64,000 nt of DNA from contig QANY01007891.1 of assembly GCA_003255025.1 (NCBI GenBank), forward strand, positions 712,558 to 776,557, in the 5' to 3' direction. Position numbers and translations under genes: made by a program. How positions within the stretch are numbered: position 1 is the first letter of the stretch; every line of letters begins with the position of its first letter. Of this stretch, positions 34,286 to 45,620 are shown in pieces. The notes under the pieces are model-generated. The model ran no database searches. It worked only from the letters and a program-made list of their open reading frames with translations, and was not told the DNA's origin. The DNA comes from Datisca glomerata (lineage: Eukaryota > Streptophyta > Magnoliopsida > Cucurbitales > Datiscaceae).

Positions 34286-34337
34286 TTGTGAAAGGATCGT
34301 TTTGCTGGAATGCTTGCTTGAATCTAACTACTCCCAT
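34286..34337 (+). repeat. 52-bp dispersed repeat, copy 3
   Basis: Direct copy differing from copy 1 at two positions (TTGTGAAAGG and CTAACTACTCCC). Confidence 0.88.
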
Positions 34338-34745
34338 GAAAAGGAATTTTGCAGGCTTCCTCCTTCGTTACATTACACTGGTCAAGATGACCATCCAGCT
34401 CGAGGTTGATACAATCATTGTTGGAATTATTCATTAATGGATCTTTCTCTTTTGATCCCTTAGAAAAGGATGCAACCATTCATCTCAAGGAAAGAGACAA
34501 CCCTACGATCTTTCTAATCATGATCCATAGCTAAATCTCTTATTTATTGTTAGGATTCTTCTAGTGAATGAAAGTAAAAATCATCCATCTTGTCTTCGCC
34601 ATATATCTGAATCTGATCGACGATCGACCTTCTATTGGGTCTTTGGTGAGTATGTTTAGGAAGATTTACAAAAAATGTGAAAACTCAATCTTTTATGGTA
34701 AAGAAAAAATTGATTCCAAGCATCTTCACTTACCCTCCTTTTGAG

Positions 34746-35920
34746 TAGGGGTAAAAAAATTGTTACCGAATTGAACAAAAAATGGTTGGTTCAGTCGGTT
34801 ATATAATGTACCTCGGTCCAGTTTGGAAAAACTGCTGAGCCATCATTTCGGTTTATTATGTGTTTTCGAACCGAACCGAGATCCTATGCAAAATGACATC
34901 GTTTTATACCCTAGCACAGTTTCTCTCATATACTCTTCAATACGACGTCATTTTGAGTCTCTAACCCTATATATAAGCTGAAAATTTAGGGCTTAGGCAT
35001 TTTCACTTCTTCGACAAAAATTGTAGGCTATTCTCTCTCAATTCTCTCAACAAAATTGCAGCTCCTTCTTCAACAAAACACAAAATCGTAGCTCGTTCTT
35101 CGACAAAATTGCATGTCCTTCTTCAACAAAACACAAAATTGCAGCTCCTTTGACGAAATTGCAGGCTGCTCCAGTTTCCTTCTCTCGACAAGACGAAGAC
35201 GACATCCACCCCTACTCTGAGTTCTCATCCTTGTGAGACGATTCTTCTCGATAAGACGAAGGCGACAACACTCATCTCTCTTCTCCAGGTTTCTTTGCCT
35301 TAGATCTGTTTAGTATTAAATCGTCTCTTAATAATTAGATCTGGAATCATCTCTTAGATCTGGAATCATCTCTTATGATTAGATCTGGAATCGTCTATTA
35401 GTTCTTAGATCTGGAATCGTCTCTTATGTTTAGATTTGGAATCGTCTTTTAGTTCTTAGATCTGTTAGTATGTTTTTTAGATCTGTTATTGCTCTTTGAT
35501 TTTAGATATGTGGACTGTTTTTGGGTGATTCGAAACGATTTCGTCTCTTATATTTAGATCTGGAATCGTCTCTTAATTCACAAATCTATTAGTGTGTTTT
35601 TTAGATCTCTTACTGCTCTTCGATTTTAGATTTGTGGACTGTTTTCTAGTGATTTGAAACTATTTATACATGTGTTTCACGGTTTAGATCTGTTTCTCTA
35701 TTACCACTCTTCGTGAGTTCTCTACATGTTCTTCACCATTGTTCTGAGTTCGATCTGTTATTGCCCTTCGCCGAACCGTGAAACAAAACTGAACTAAATC
35801 GTAAGTCACAGTTCGGATCTTATGAATTTTACGATTCGATTCGACATTTGACCGAACCGAAAACTTCGATTCGATTCGTTTTTTCCAAAACTTCCCGATT
35901 TTGTGAGGTTTCTAACTCTA
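34746..35920. mobile_element. Possible non-autonomous hAT-like element with internal tandem repeats
   Basis: Left edge TAGGGGTAAAAAAATTG and right edge, read inversely, TAGAGTTAGAAACCTCAC are loosely inverted. Both sub-ends are rich in CGAACCGA/CGGTTCGG words (34790-34880 and 35760-35890). Inside are ACAAAATTGCAGCTCCTTCTTC-type repeats (35040-35170) and several AGATCTGGAATCGTCTCTTA-type repeats (35330-35580), plus a 124-bp-period duplication (35467 and 35591). No coding content. No matching 8-bp target duplication was found, so the class is uncertain. Confidence 0.42.
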
Positions 35921-36675
35921 GACATCTTCGCCACTTTTTGGTACTAAAATGTCCAAATATTTTCTATGTTTAGAAAGTATTTAAAAATATTTAATATATA
36001 AACATTTTACCGGAATATTTTTCTTATGTACCAAATATAATAATCTTAATTTTACGGACATATTATTTTTATAAACTCATATTCCAACAATCTTATTTTA
36101 AAAATTATTTACCAACAATCGTATTTCAAAAATACCGGAAACCGTTCAGACACCAAGGAATTTCCCTGGCCAGCTTAGTACACAATGAAGTGCTTGTGTA
36201 ATTCTAGGTTTTCACTCGATGGCAATTCCGAGTCTAGCTACAGCATAGTTTATAGCCTGAAAGGAAAATGCCTCCCCTTTAGCGGAGATGGTGAACTTCT
36301 TACATAACAAGGACACAGAAGTTTTAACTTGAGCTCCAGAACATTTGATGAAGAAATGTGTACTATGCCACCGGACTGATTAATTTTACAAGTTAAATTA
36401 CAACAATGACGACAAGTAACTATGGATGAACAATGAATTACCGAATAGAAAGTGCAGATTTGCCGTGGAAGTGGAACCAACAATTGTGAGTGTGTGTATA
36501 ATATAACTACTAGAAGATAGCTCCTCTTTTGCAATGCCCTTTCATAAGATCCTTCATTTCAAGATCACAGAATCTTCTTCATTCCACCGCAAAATAATGG
36601 CTGTAATATTCCACGAAGACCTATCTCGAGCAACACCAAGAGTACCTATGAACATAATAGCAAGGCCGGACGAAA
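35921..36675. other. 3' flank of the NERD-like gene
   Basis: AT-rich DNA and the probable 3' UTR of the minus-strand gene. I looked for a CCCH zinc finger exon in all minus-strand frames and saw none. The minus ORF at 36250-36534 has no zinc-finger spacing. Confidence 0.55.
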
Positions 36676-39600
36676 TCATGATTCCGGTTTCCTGATTGGT
36701 AGAGAACAGATTCCCCAAGCTGCATTAGTATTTCCGAGATTTAAACCTTCCCAAACAACATTTGCATTTCCTTGATCTGACCCCCAACTAGTGTCTGTAG
36801 TTTCTGATCTTGTTCTCCAACTGGTTTCCCTACTTGACATCATGTTTAAACTTAATTGGGGTTGGTTGCCTGAAATCTCACTAGTTTTTGTATCTCCCTC
36901 AACTTTAATATTTGCTGATAAATGGCCATCCAACCTTCTTTGGTTGTCAAAAACAGCTCCCAATGTCAAGTGTAGATCATCTGTCACCATGGATTGAGAA
37001 AAGTGTAAATCACTGGTAGAGCTTAAAGCGTCACCCTTTTCCATCTCAGGTGTAGGATTAAGGCCCCCTATAAAACTAAAACAATCATTTTTAGAATCCA
37101 ATGTTAGTTCATCACCGCATTTTATTATTGAGGTTGGGGAAGCCAAGCTGCTCAGACACTCCATTGCTTCAACTTCTGCTAATAAATCTGAAACTGATTC
37201 ATCAACCAAGGAGTTGAATTCGTTGGGTTCATCAGCGAATTCTTGCCAACTAGACGCATTAGACGTGGGATGGGATGAGGAAGAATCCTTGCGTTGGTCA
37301 TTTACTGAAGGCTTGGAAGTCATATGGGAATATCCACCCCATTCAGCCGCTGCATCAAGAAGCCGTCCCACACGACCTACAAAACTTGAAGCAGTACCCC
37401 AACTCGGGCCTGAGTCCTGGAAAGGAACGCTTGAAGATGCAGATTGTCTAATATCAACAGCTTGGCCTTTCAAGTCTCCATCAATTGTCATTGGAGAGGG
37501 AATAGGAAGATCAGGGATGACAACTTCTCGGTTCTTCTCTGCTGCTTCAGTTGATTTAGCCAAAGAAACAAGAATGCTAGGAACCCAGTCATGTGGAGAA
37601 ATAACTAAGGTTGGAGATCTCAGATTTTGACCATCCTTTTGGGTACCACAATAATCCTTGCTATCAGATAGGTTCTCATGACTATGCCCGCTATTAGTTT
37701 CCCGCTCACCGGATTTGTTGGAATTCTGTTTCCCAGTACTAGGAGTGGAGCTTCTTTCAGTTTCACAGACATCAATCCCTTGATTTGACAGCTCAGGCTT
37801 TGGAGGTAATGTAGGTGGATTTGAAGAATGGTGCTGGTTGTACCATGAGCTCTTATCCTTCAATGAGTCCAAACCTTGCTCACAACTTCCAGTCTGATCC
37901 TCATTCAAGTTGACAACATCTGAAGGTGCAGTCCAAGCCACAGTATCCGATTTAATGTTACTTGCATGCTCCTTGCTACTATCAAAAACTACATTAGGAG
38001 CATTCGGATGATCATCATTATTCACACCCATTTTTACTTCTTGAGACACATAGCCATTGTTTGTGAATGGAAGCTCTTTATTAAAATGCACATCTAATGC
38101 ATGAGTGAGAAGTACAGAGTCAGCTTGCAATTGAGATGTCCTCCATACTCGCAAATCAAGAGGGAAGAGTCCATTGGTACTCCACTTGTGCAGCTGCATC
38201 ATAGAAAATGGACCCTGAATTTTTCCAGCTGGGTCCTGGTAGTGCCACAGACTGTCTGCTTCAACATCATTAATGGAGTGTTCTATCCCTACAAAATATG
38301 GTGATAGAGAAACTTCTGATTTAAATACTTGCTTTCCACTATCGGTAACTGAATGCGTGGGATTTAACTGGTTTCTCACTGATCCAAAAGCTTTTCTCCC
38401 CCTCCATGAAGACTTGTTCATTCTCCCATTAAGCTGATAAGCTACTTCCGTATTAAGTTTCCTTTTGGAATTATCAACTTTTAGGCCTCCACCTGAGGTA
38501 TCAGAGCCAGATCCTTTACAATCATTACTACCACAAAGCTCAACAGAAGGTTCACCATTGCCAGCAATATAACCATTGCCTTCCCATGGGTTCTTCGCTC
38601 GACTAAGCTCATCCAGACTTAAAGACAGCTTTGCTTTCAGGTAAACCCAGTACATTTTGAAAAGATACTCGAAGCTACTTTTGTCATCAAAATCAACTTC
38701 AACCTGCAGATGTAGAATGTGTTTATAAGCGCCATCAAATGGACAAACTAATAGAACATATCTCTTAACAAGCTCCAATCCTAAGAGTGGACTACAGCAT
38801 ATAATACATGACAATTTAATACGATATGTTCACAATCTTTATAGGCCGTTGCATGCATAAAGAGACCATGCTGACTCATTTTCATGCAACTTAACCGGAA
38901 AAAAATGTCATGTGAGCTACCATAGTGACAACTAAAAAAACAAATGAGAAACAGACCAAAAACTAAAACTTTCTGCATACCAATTCTTTATTCCCTTCCA
39001 CACTTTTCTCCATCATCATTATAGTTCTCATACATGTTCCACAAAGCCCTTTGCTTCCTCTTACACGTAGGTAATCAGCATCTTTAGTACATCCTTTGCA
39101 TAAAGAATACGTACATGTATAGCACAAATAATGGGATTCCTTCTGACAACTGTTGCATAGATGCCAGCCTGAAATGCACATCAAAGAAAAGCTTACGCCT
39201 GAATAAATATTTCATCCTTGTGGTCAAAAGACCCTTTAACTAAAAGACATGACAGGACTAGGAGTTCTCATGAAGCAACATACCGCAATTCCATTTAGCC
39301 TTTGATCGAAAGAATGCCTCATCCCGCTTGATGCATGCGGGGTGGTAAGCCTTAGGACATCCCCTAACAAGCAAATGCAGAAGAAAAACGAGTATAGATA
39401 AATATGTATCGAATTACTACGACCATAAATAATATAAAGGATGAAATTATCCACTTTAAAACTGGTTATTATAAGTTCAGTAGTCTGAAAGATTCTATAA
39501 CTTCATACAGATGAATTTTCGGTTTATTAAACAGAAATTAAAGTTCTAGCCTTTCGCACCTTAATGTTCAAATAACAAAACAAGTCCCATTCGAGTAAGA

Positions 39601-40114
39601 TTTCTAAATTTTAGCCCACACAGCTCAAATAAAACATTGACCATTTTAAGCCAAACTCCAAATAAAGGTCCGGCTTTCCTGGCATAGAGTAATTAGTGAG
39701 TTCGAAGTTCGATAACTTCCCTTGCTTTTTTTTCAGGAATTCCTTCAGCACCAAACAAAATATTCCAGATCAATAACTTGTAAACAACTTCGCAAGACCA
39801 ACTCACCGGCGATCACAGAGCACAAGGCTTCCACCATCGAAGCATATAAAACATACGTCCTCTTCGTCCCTCTTCTTCCTTGGTTGCGGCGTCGTTTTAG
39901 CCTGACTCCTGGGCGGGCGGCCTCGCCTAGGCTTTCCCAAGCTAATCTCCGCAGCCTCGACCTTCTCAACCTTCTTTCGTGTGTCGGCCACAAACCCACC
40001 CTCTCTCACCACCGCATCATCGACGCCACTATCTCCCTTCGCCGGAGCTCCGATGACCTGCGAAAATTCCATTTCTCCAATAGTACCGCAATTACCGATG
40101 TTCATCAGCTGCAT
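36676..40114 (-). CDS. NERD/ZC3H44-like protein with AT-hook, PHD-type finger and GYF domain
   Basis: Four coding exons on the minus strand: 40114-39807, 39363-39284, 39168-38981, 38703-36676. All have GT-AG introns with matching phases and give 867 residues. Residues 61-69 (KPRRGRPPR) are an AT-hook. 87-190 is a Cys/His-rich PHD-type region (VCFICFDGGSLVLCDRRGCP, AYHPACIKR, WHLCNSCQKESHYLCYTC). About 194-235 is the segment ending AKNPW. A GYF domain (LWHYQDPAGKIQGPFSMMQL, LDLRVWRTSQ) lies at ~343-395. The rest is a Ser-rich, low-complexity region with a conserved VDESVSDLLAEVEAMECLSS. This order matches plant NERD/ZC3H19/ZC3H44, which bind histone H3 tails and AGO2 via PHD and GW/GYF parts and act in RNA-directed chromatin silencing. 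SWIB and Plus-3 domains, normally between NPW and GYF, and the C-terminal CCCH finger are missing. The start is the first ATG after the in-frame stop at 40219-40217. Confidence 0.85.
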
Positions 40115-41530
40115 ACTCTGCACCGAATTGCCAAACAAAGAGCTATCATGCTTTTCCTCTCCGCCTGGTTGACAAGGCCTATACACCCCCTCCAGCTCTC
40201 CCTCTAAATCTCCTGATCAGAATTCGAGCAAAATTAAAACCCTAGGTCTCCACAGCGATCCTTGTTGAATGTTGAGTGGTCGGTCTGGTCTGGTTTGGGG
40301 GCACATGGAAATTGACTGTGTGGGGATGTCATAAGGCAGCGTTTGGTTATTTCCTATTAATTAATTTAGGTGAGAAAGTGTCCGGTGTGAGAAAAGGTAA
40401 AATGTTAGGGGGGAGAGAGAGAGAGAGGCAAGGAGACGACACCGAAAGAGGCGTGGAGAGTCAGAGTCACTAAGGATTGACTGGCCGAGTTTCTTCATTA
40501 AATTATATATTACTTCTCTAATAAAATAATAGAAAAAATTTATTTAGTTCTCAATACTCTTTATATTTTTGTTATTTCTCACCTTTAATTTTTTTTAAAT
40601 CTAAGAACTCAAGCTTTTTAGTAGATTAATTGATACAATTAGTTAAATAACCACACTGATATTTAAGAGGTCGAGGAATTAATAATATTTATTTTAACTA
40701 GTTAGTATTTATAATTTTCAAGAAATAGTAATCATTAATTCTATCTAATAATAAATGAATTAATTAAAGTATTCTGACTTCTAAGCTATATCTAATGAGA
40801 TAAAAATTCAAAATTGGATACTGTAATCTCTTATTTTTAATTTCAAAAGGATTTGAGACTAAGCTGTGGTGGACTGGAGACGTCACGCAAAAGGCAGGAA
40901 ATATGATTCTTCCTCATATTAATTTTAAAAATCTTTATTTATATAAGTAAAACATACTATCAGTAGTTCTTTAAGGGCTTATCTGATGATCGATCGAAAT
41001 GGTTTAAGCTTAATTATCGAACATGTTGATTCAACTATTAAAAATAACGGACAGTTTATTATGTATCAAACCATAAGAATTCTATTAGTTCATAAGAATA
41101 AGCATCAAATTATTTAAAGATAAAAAAAAGTTATTTGATAAGAAGAATTTGGATGGAATTTTAAAAATGAACACTTTAAATATGTTTTAAAATTTAGATC
41201 TTGAAATAAAATTACTTTCATTATATATATATTATAGAAATAAGTATTAAGTTGAAAATACAATTTTCTTTCCAAAGCAAGAAGCGTCAAATGCGGCCCT
41301 TGTGTGAGTGTCTGCTGGACTGGATTCTCTAATCTCGAGCACCACGTGGTTAGTGGGTACGTTAAAAAGGTGGGGAAATGGGGTCCACATTTGGAATTTC
41401 GTTTTCTTCAACGCTGAAAACATTGATCAGACACAGCTCTTTCTCTCCTTCCTTTTCTTCTTCTCATATTTATTTATCGCGTCACTTTATTTGAGGTTGC
41501 TACAGTTTCAGAAAGTGTGAATGATGCATC
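40115..41530. other. 5' flank of the NERD-like gene
   Basis: Contains the likely leader of the minus-strand gene (to about 40280), a short GAGAGAGAGAGAG run near 40413-40426 and AT-rich DNA. No gene supported; the plus ORF at 39722-40207 is the antisense shadow of the first exon. Confidence 0.5.
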
Positions 41531-44340
41531 GAATTTGGTAACAGCAGCAACAGAGTGGAGCTTTTTAATTAAATGTGATTTTGAACTTTGCCTGCTCTTA
41601 GCTACATGTCTGTTGGCAGGATTATGGTTAACTCTTTAAGAATGAATTGAGTTTTTATGTGAAACAACTACAAATTTGGTCGAGAAAAAGAAACAAATAA
41701 ACTAACTAAATTATTTTTCGTAATTATCTTTTAGATAACTTATGGAAGAATTTTACGAATTCAAATTACTCTTTACTAAAATGCATGAAAATGTTTGAAT
41801 TTGAGACGTTTATCATATATCATGATACACTGCCTTAGTCAATAACAGTACCTCAGTGATCATTGGACTGCCCTCATCAACTTAGGCAGCTTACTCGGCT
41901 TACACCTCCTCATTATTCACATTGGACTGTCCTTTTGTATTTTTCATTCTTTTTATGCCACATTCGTTCAAGGATCACCGTACTATCGTGAGTGTTTTCA
42001 GTTACGAATTACTTCAGTTTGGTATTGAAAGGACATGATTGGGCATTTTTGTTGTGATTTACTTTGCAAGCTTACAGTTCAAGTCACAACCTCTACGAGT
42101 AACCGTTTTGGTCGCCCGTTATGCAACCATTTGAAATGGCTAGGTGTTGTTTTGTAATTGTTTCAAACCGAGTGAATCCACTATTCTGTAGAGGTTTTCC
42201 GTTCAGATTTGACGAGACTCAACACGCAATATCTTGTTCTGAGATTCTGGGATGGCGTTGTTTGTTTATCAACCAATAGCCGCCTCACGTAATATGTCCA
42301 TTTTAATGGTGCGTTTACATCCATTTTGCCTTCATTTTTAGGACCGTCTACTTAGTTGTCTTGGAAAAGTATGTCATATCTACTTTCTTCAGTTGTATCC
42401 ACTGTGAATCACTCGAGCATTTTTCTACTCGGTAGCCAAGAGTGTTCCTATACATTTTTATTTCAAAGTTTTGGTTTCCTTCTGAGAATTGACATCTGCT
42501 GGATATCCGTTCCTAAAGACTTAAGTTTTTCACAATACTTTGGGGCTCTACGGTTTCCTTCTGAGAACTGGCATCCGTTGGATATCTATTCTTAATGACT
42601 TAAGCTTTTTACAAAACTCAGGGACTATATGGTTTCTTTTTTAAAACTGGCATCCGCTGGATATCTGTTCCCAATGACTTAAGCTTTTTACAAAGTTCGG
42701 AAGCCCTATGATTTTTTTATGAGAACTAACAACCACTGGATATCCGTTCTCAAGGACTTAAGTTTTTCACAAAACTTAGGGCCCTATTTACTTCGTGATG
42801 GGTTCCTTGCTAGAGTTTCTCCTATTTTTTCTTAACGGGCTTATTGGTAGAGTGTCTCTCATTTGATTTTCTTTTTCATTTTCTCGTACATTAAGAGCCG
42901 CGACAAGCATGTTGAACAAGATATCATATATAATAAATTAATGAAATGAGTAGGGAACGAGTATACCATTTCACAATTTCATCATAGGGATTTGAGTTTG
43001 ATGCCCTGTGTCCGTCATTTTCAGAATCAAATTCTTTTGTCTGAAATAATATTGAGTGGTATTGAATGACATTTAGGATTTGTTGTGATGAGCGCATCCA
43101 TTTCAAAACCTAAATACTTTATGTCTTGTAATTCCGATCAGATTTCTTTTGAATAGTATGTACGTAATATGTCATATCTTTCTTTAAGAAATTCAAAAAC
43201 TCATTCCATAAAGATTTTCAAGAAGCTGGCTTCCATAACTTTGTAGCAAAGCTTCTTGTGTTGATGCAGTTCAATATTCAAGTTGATTGTTCTACATAAT
43301 CTCCTTTCTTGAATACCCTTCACGAAGATCACCATAAGTTTTGTTCGGGAACTCAAAATTACATTCTGTAAAATTCTCCAAAAAGATACATTTTTTATCT
43401 TTATAAAGTATATGATTATTCGCGACCTCCATGAAAACTGTCATACTTTTTTTCCTAAAGCTCCAAATTGAGTTCCGCAAAATTCTTTGGAAAGAAAATT
43501 TTCGTATCTTTCTAATGACATATGATTTTATCATGTAGTCCTCTTCCCCGACAATACATTTTAAACACTGAATATGATTGACATGTAATGGCTTGTGCCC
43601 TGATCTTCACGTTAGAGGTCATCTTAGCTTCGAGTTCAATATATTTTTCTAAAAGTCGACCCGATAAAGGGAAATTGAGTCTTGACGTTCTAGAGATCGC
43701 AACAGTTGATTTGAGCAATTGAGGCTTTCGAGATTTGCCATTCTTTTTCTTTGCAGATTTATCCTCGTAGTAGTTTTGAAATTTGCATGTAGCAATTTTT
43801 CGGCTGGATTTTTTTTATTCTTCCGTCTGAGAATTCCACTGTACTGAATTTCATTTAGCAGCATTCTTGCCCCAAGTTTCATCCTTAAGTATTGTAGAGT
43901 TACCATTCGTAAGCTCCACCATTCATCCCTTCCGTTTTGGGGCATCGTTCATGGGTCTTTCCCATTAACGTTCGTTAATTATTCTGGCTCATTCTCGTTC
44001 CGGTTTAGTAAGCATATCATCTTTCTAGTGATGAAGCAATTTTTTTGTGGATTGGGAGTGAATTGCATTTGCAAGTTCTGAGTTTGTTGGAGGTAACCGC
44101 TCAGACTTTTCGTTTGCAAGCACCTCATTTTGATTTCAAGTATTGCGAGTGTCTTCTACTTTGTGAGTAATTTTTGATTGGTAAACAACTAAAATATTCC
44201 GTTCTAGAAGCAGCCTGCATTTTCCTTCGGTTCGTATTTTCTTTCATAAAGACCCAACTGATTATATAAGCATTTTAATATATATGTGAACCTTTTGTAG
44301 AAAAAAGCTCGCCTAGGTTCCCTATATTAATATGTCCTTG
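41531..44340. other. Gene-free region with a tandem array
   Basis: No domain or conserved ORF is recognised in 2.8 kb. The 79-bp tandem array at 42473-42788 is the only clear structure. Parts around 43130-43540 show loose recurrences (CAAAATTC..TGTAAAATTCTCCAAAAAGATAC / CCGCAAAATTCTTTGGAAAG) that may be an older, more diverged repetition. Confidence 0.45.
42473..42788 (+). repeat. 79-bp tandem repeat, four copies
   Basis: Copies start at 42473, 42552, 42631 and 42710, each exactly 79 bp. Shared core: GGTTTCCTTCTGAGAA(C/T)TG, GCATCCG(C/T)TGGATATC(C/T)(G/A)TTC, GACTTAAG(C/T)TTTT(T/C)(A/C)ACAAA. The copies have diverged by substitutions but hold their length. 79 is not a multiple of three and no ORF spans the array, so it is non-coding. 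Confidence 0.88.
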
Positions 44341-44349
44341 CTATAATTG

Positions 44350-45620
44350 GGCATGGACTCAAATTTCATACTAAATGCTGTCAACAAACCTGCACGACAA
44401 CTCTCAGATGAATCAATCAATCCAGAATTCATGTAGTGTCCCAGACAGGATCAACTACGGTTGAGCTGGTTAAGGTCAACTATGAGTTACCAAGTATTAG
44501 GTTTAGTTTTGCAATATGAGACTTCCAATAGCCTCTGATATGCCTTAGAAAGAACATGTGCCAACAAGTCTAGGGCAAAACTTCTTGAACTTAAGAACTC
44601 AATGCGCATTACAGGTAAAGAAAACAGGTTAGTATCACATTACTTCGATATCATGAGAGGCATAAATGATAGTTTTTTAGCTACATGAGATCTCATTAAT
44701 GAACAAGACCTCATATTACACATCTTAAATGGAATGCCTAATGAATATGATCCAATAGTAGTAGATATCACTTTTAGACCGTACCACTTGACTATTGACG
44801 AAGTTCAATCACTGTTGATGATACATGAAACTCGATTTATCAAACTAAATTCTGAAAAAGAAGCCTCACTGAAGGCCAGTGCTCACTTGACAACAATCTC
44901 ACAAATAATGGGTCGTCGCAAGAGCAGTGTTCACCACACAATAACTTAGGCAGAAAATCATACACCTTTAGAGGTGGAAGAAGGGGAGGAAGAAATGGTA
45001 GAGTAACATGTAACAAGTGCAGTAAACCTGGTCACACTGTAACCATCTATTGGCACATGTTTGACAAAATTAGTCACAAAGAAAAGGTTTGGTCGCAAAA
45101 ATATTTTTACGACGAAAAGGTTTGGTCGCAAAAATATTTTTACGACGAAAAGGTTGTTGGTCGCAAAACTTTTAGTGACCAACCTTCCTTTCGCAAAAAG
45201 CTATTGCGATGAAAATACTTCGTCGCAAAAGGTCTAACGCGACGAAAATATTTTCGTTGTGAATGGCTTTGTTGACGAAGTGAAAACGATGATGTTCATG
45301 ACGAATATATTTTCGTCGCGTTAGCCCTTTTGTGACCAAGTTTAGGGGTTTTAGTAACCAATATTTTGATCGCTAAAACCTATGTTTCTTATATTGTATG
45401 TGAATTGGGCTAGTTGCCTTGATGATGGAAGATCAGCATGTGGGTATGTCATCTATCTAGGTCCAAACTTTATCTCCTGATCCTCAAAGAAGCAACAAGT
45501 TGTTGCTAGATCCAATATATAGAGTGAGTATCAAATACTTGCTTATACAACTAGTTGTTGAATTGTCTTGGAAGCGTGTGATATTTCAACTTCACTAGCT
45601 TGTCGATTATTTGACAGTTA
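44350..45620 (+). mobile_element. Decayed Ty1/copia fragment (gag and RNase H pieces)
   Basis: Left part encodes gag pieces homologous to the copia at 7857: DLINEQDLILHILNGMPNEY, TIDEVQSLLMIHETRFIKLN, and a zinc knuckle CNKCSKPGHTVTIYWHMFD near 45010-45070. After a small insertion, 45400-45560 encodes RNase H pieces (ASCLDDGRSACGYVIYLGPN, SSKKQQVVARSN). Protease, integrase and reverse transcriptase are deleted between them. No LTRs recognised. Confidence 0.82.
45075..45402. mobile_element. Small CACTA-like non-autonomous element
   Basis: 328 bp separating copia gag from RNase H. It is full of sub-terminal-type motifs in both orientations: GGTCGCAAAAATATTTTTACGACG, TTCGTCGCAAAAGG, ATATTTTCGTCGCG, TTTTGATCGCTAAAACC. 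Left end CACAAAGAAAAGG and right end (inverse) CACATACAATATAAGAAAC look like mutated CACTACAAGAAA ends. A 36-bp unit is repeated perfectly in tandem at 45084-45155. The flanking 3-mers do not match. Confidence 0.55.

Larger units (their letters stand above)
31600..34640. other. Atypical block, possible organelle (mitochondrial) DNA insertion
   Basis: Composition and word use change here: more G+C, frequent GAAAGAAAGAAAGAAG, GCTTGCTTGAATC, CCTGCCTGAG-style text, and three dispersed 52-bp repeats. This is the look of angiosperm mitochondrial intergenic DNA, where short dispersed repeats are common. I could not identify a mitochondrial gene in it, so the assignment is an impression only. The ORFs at 33393-33626 and 34099-34437 carry no known domain. 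Confidence 0.35.

Noticed and set aside
34099..34437. 112-codon ORF as a host gene
   Set aside because: Spans one of the dispersed 52-bp repeats and shows no domain; probably chance.
36250..36534. Minus-strand ORF as a possible continuation carrying the missing CCCH finger
   Set aside because: Cys/His spacing does not fit C-x8-C-x5-C-x3-H, no splice junction joins it to the last exon, and it lies after a clean stop.
39722..40207. 161-codon plus-strand ORF
   Set aside because: It is the antisense of the first exon of the minus-strand NERD-like gene, whose reverse reading has an AT-hook and PHD start; the plus reading has no domain.
42473..42788. Tandem array considered as CRISPR-like
   Set aside because: Units are contiguous and diverged with no unique spacers, in a plant nuclear genome.
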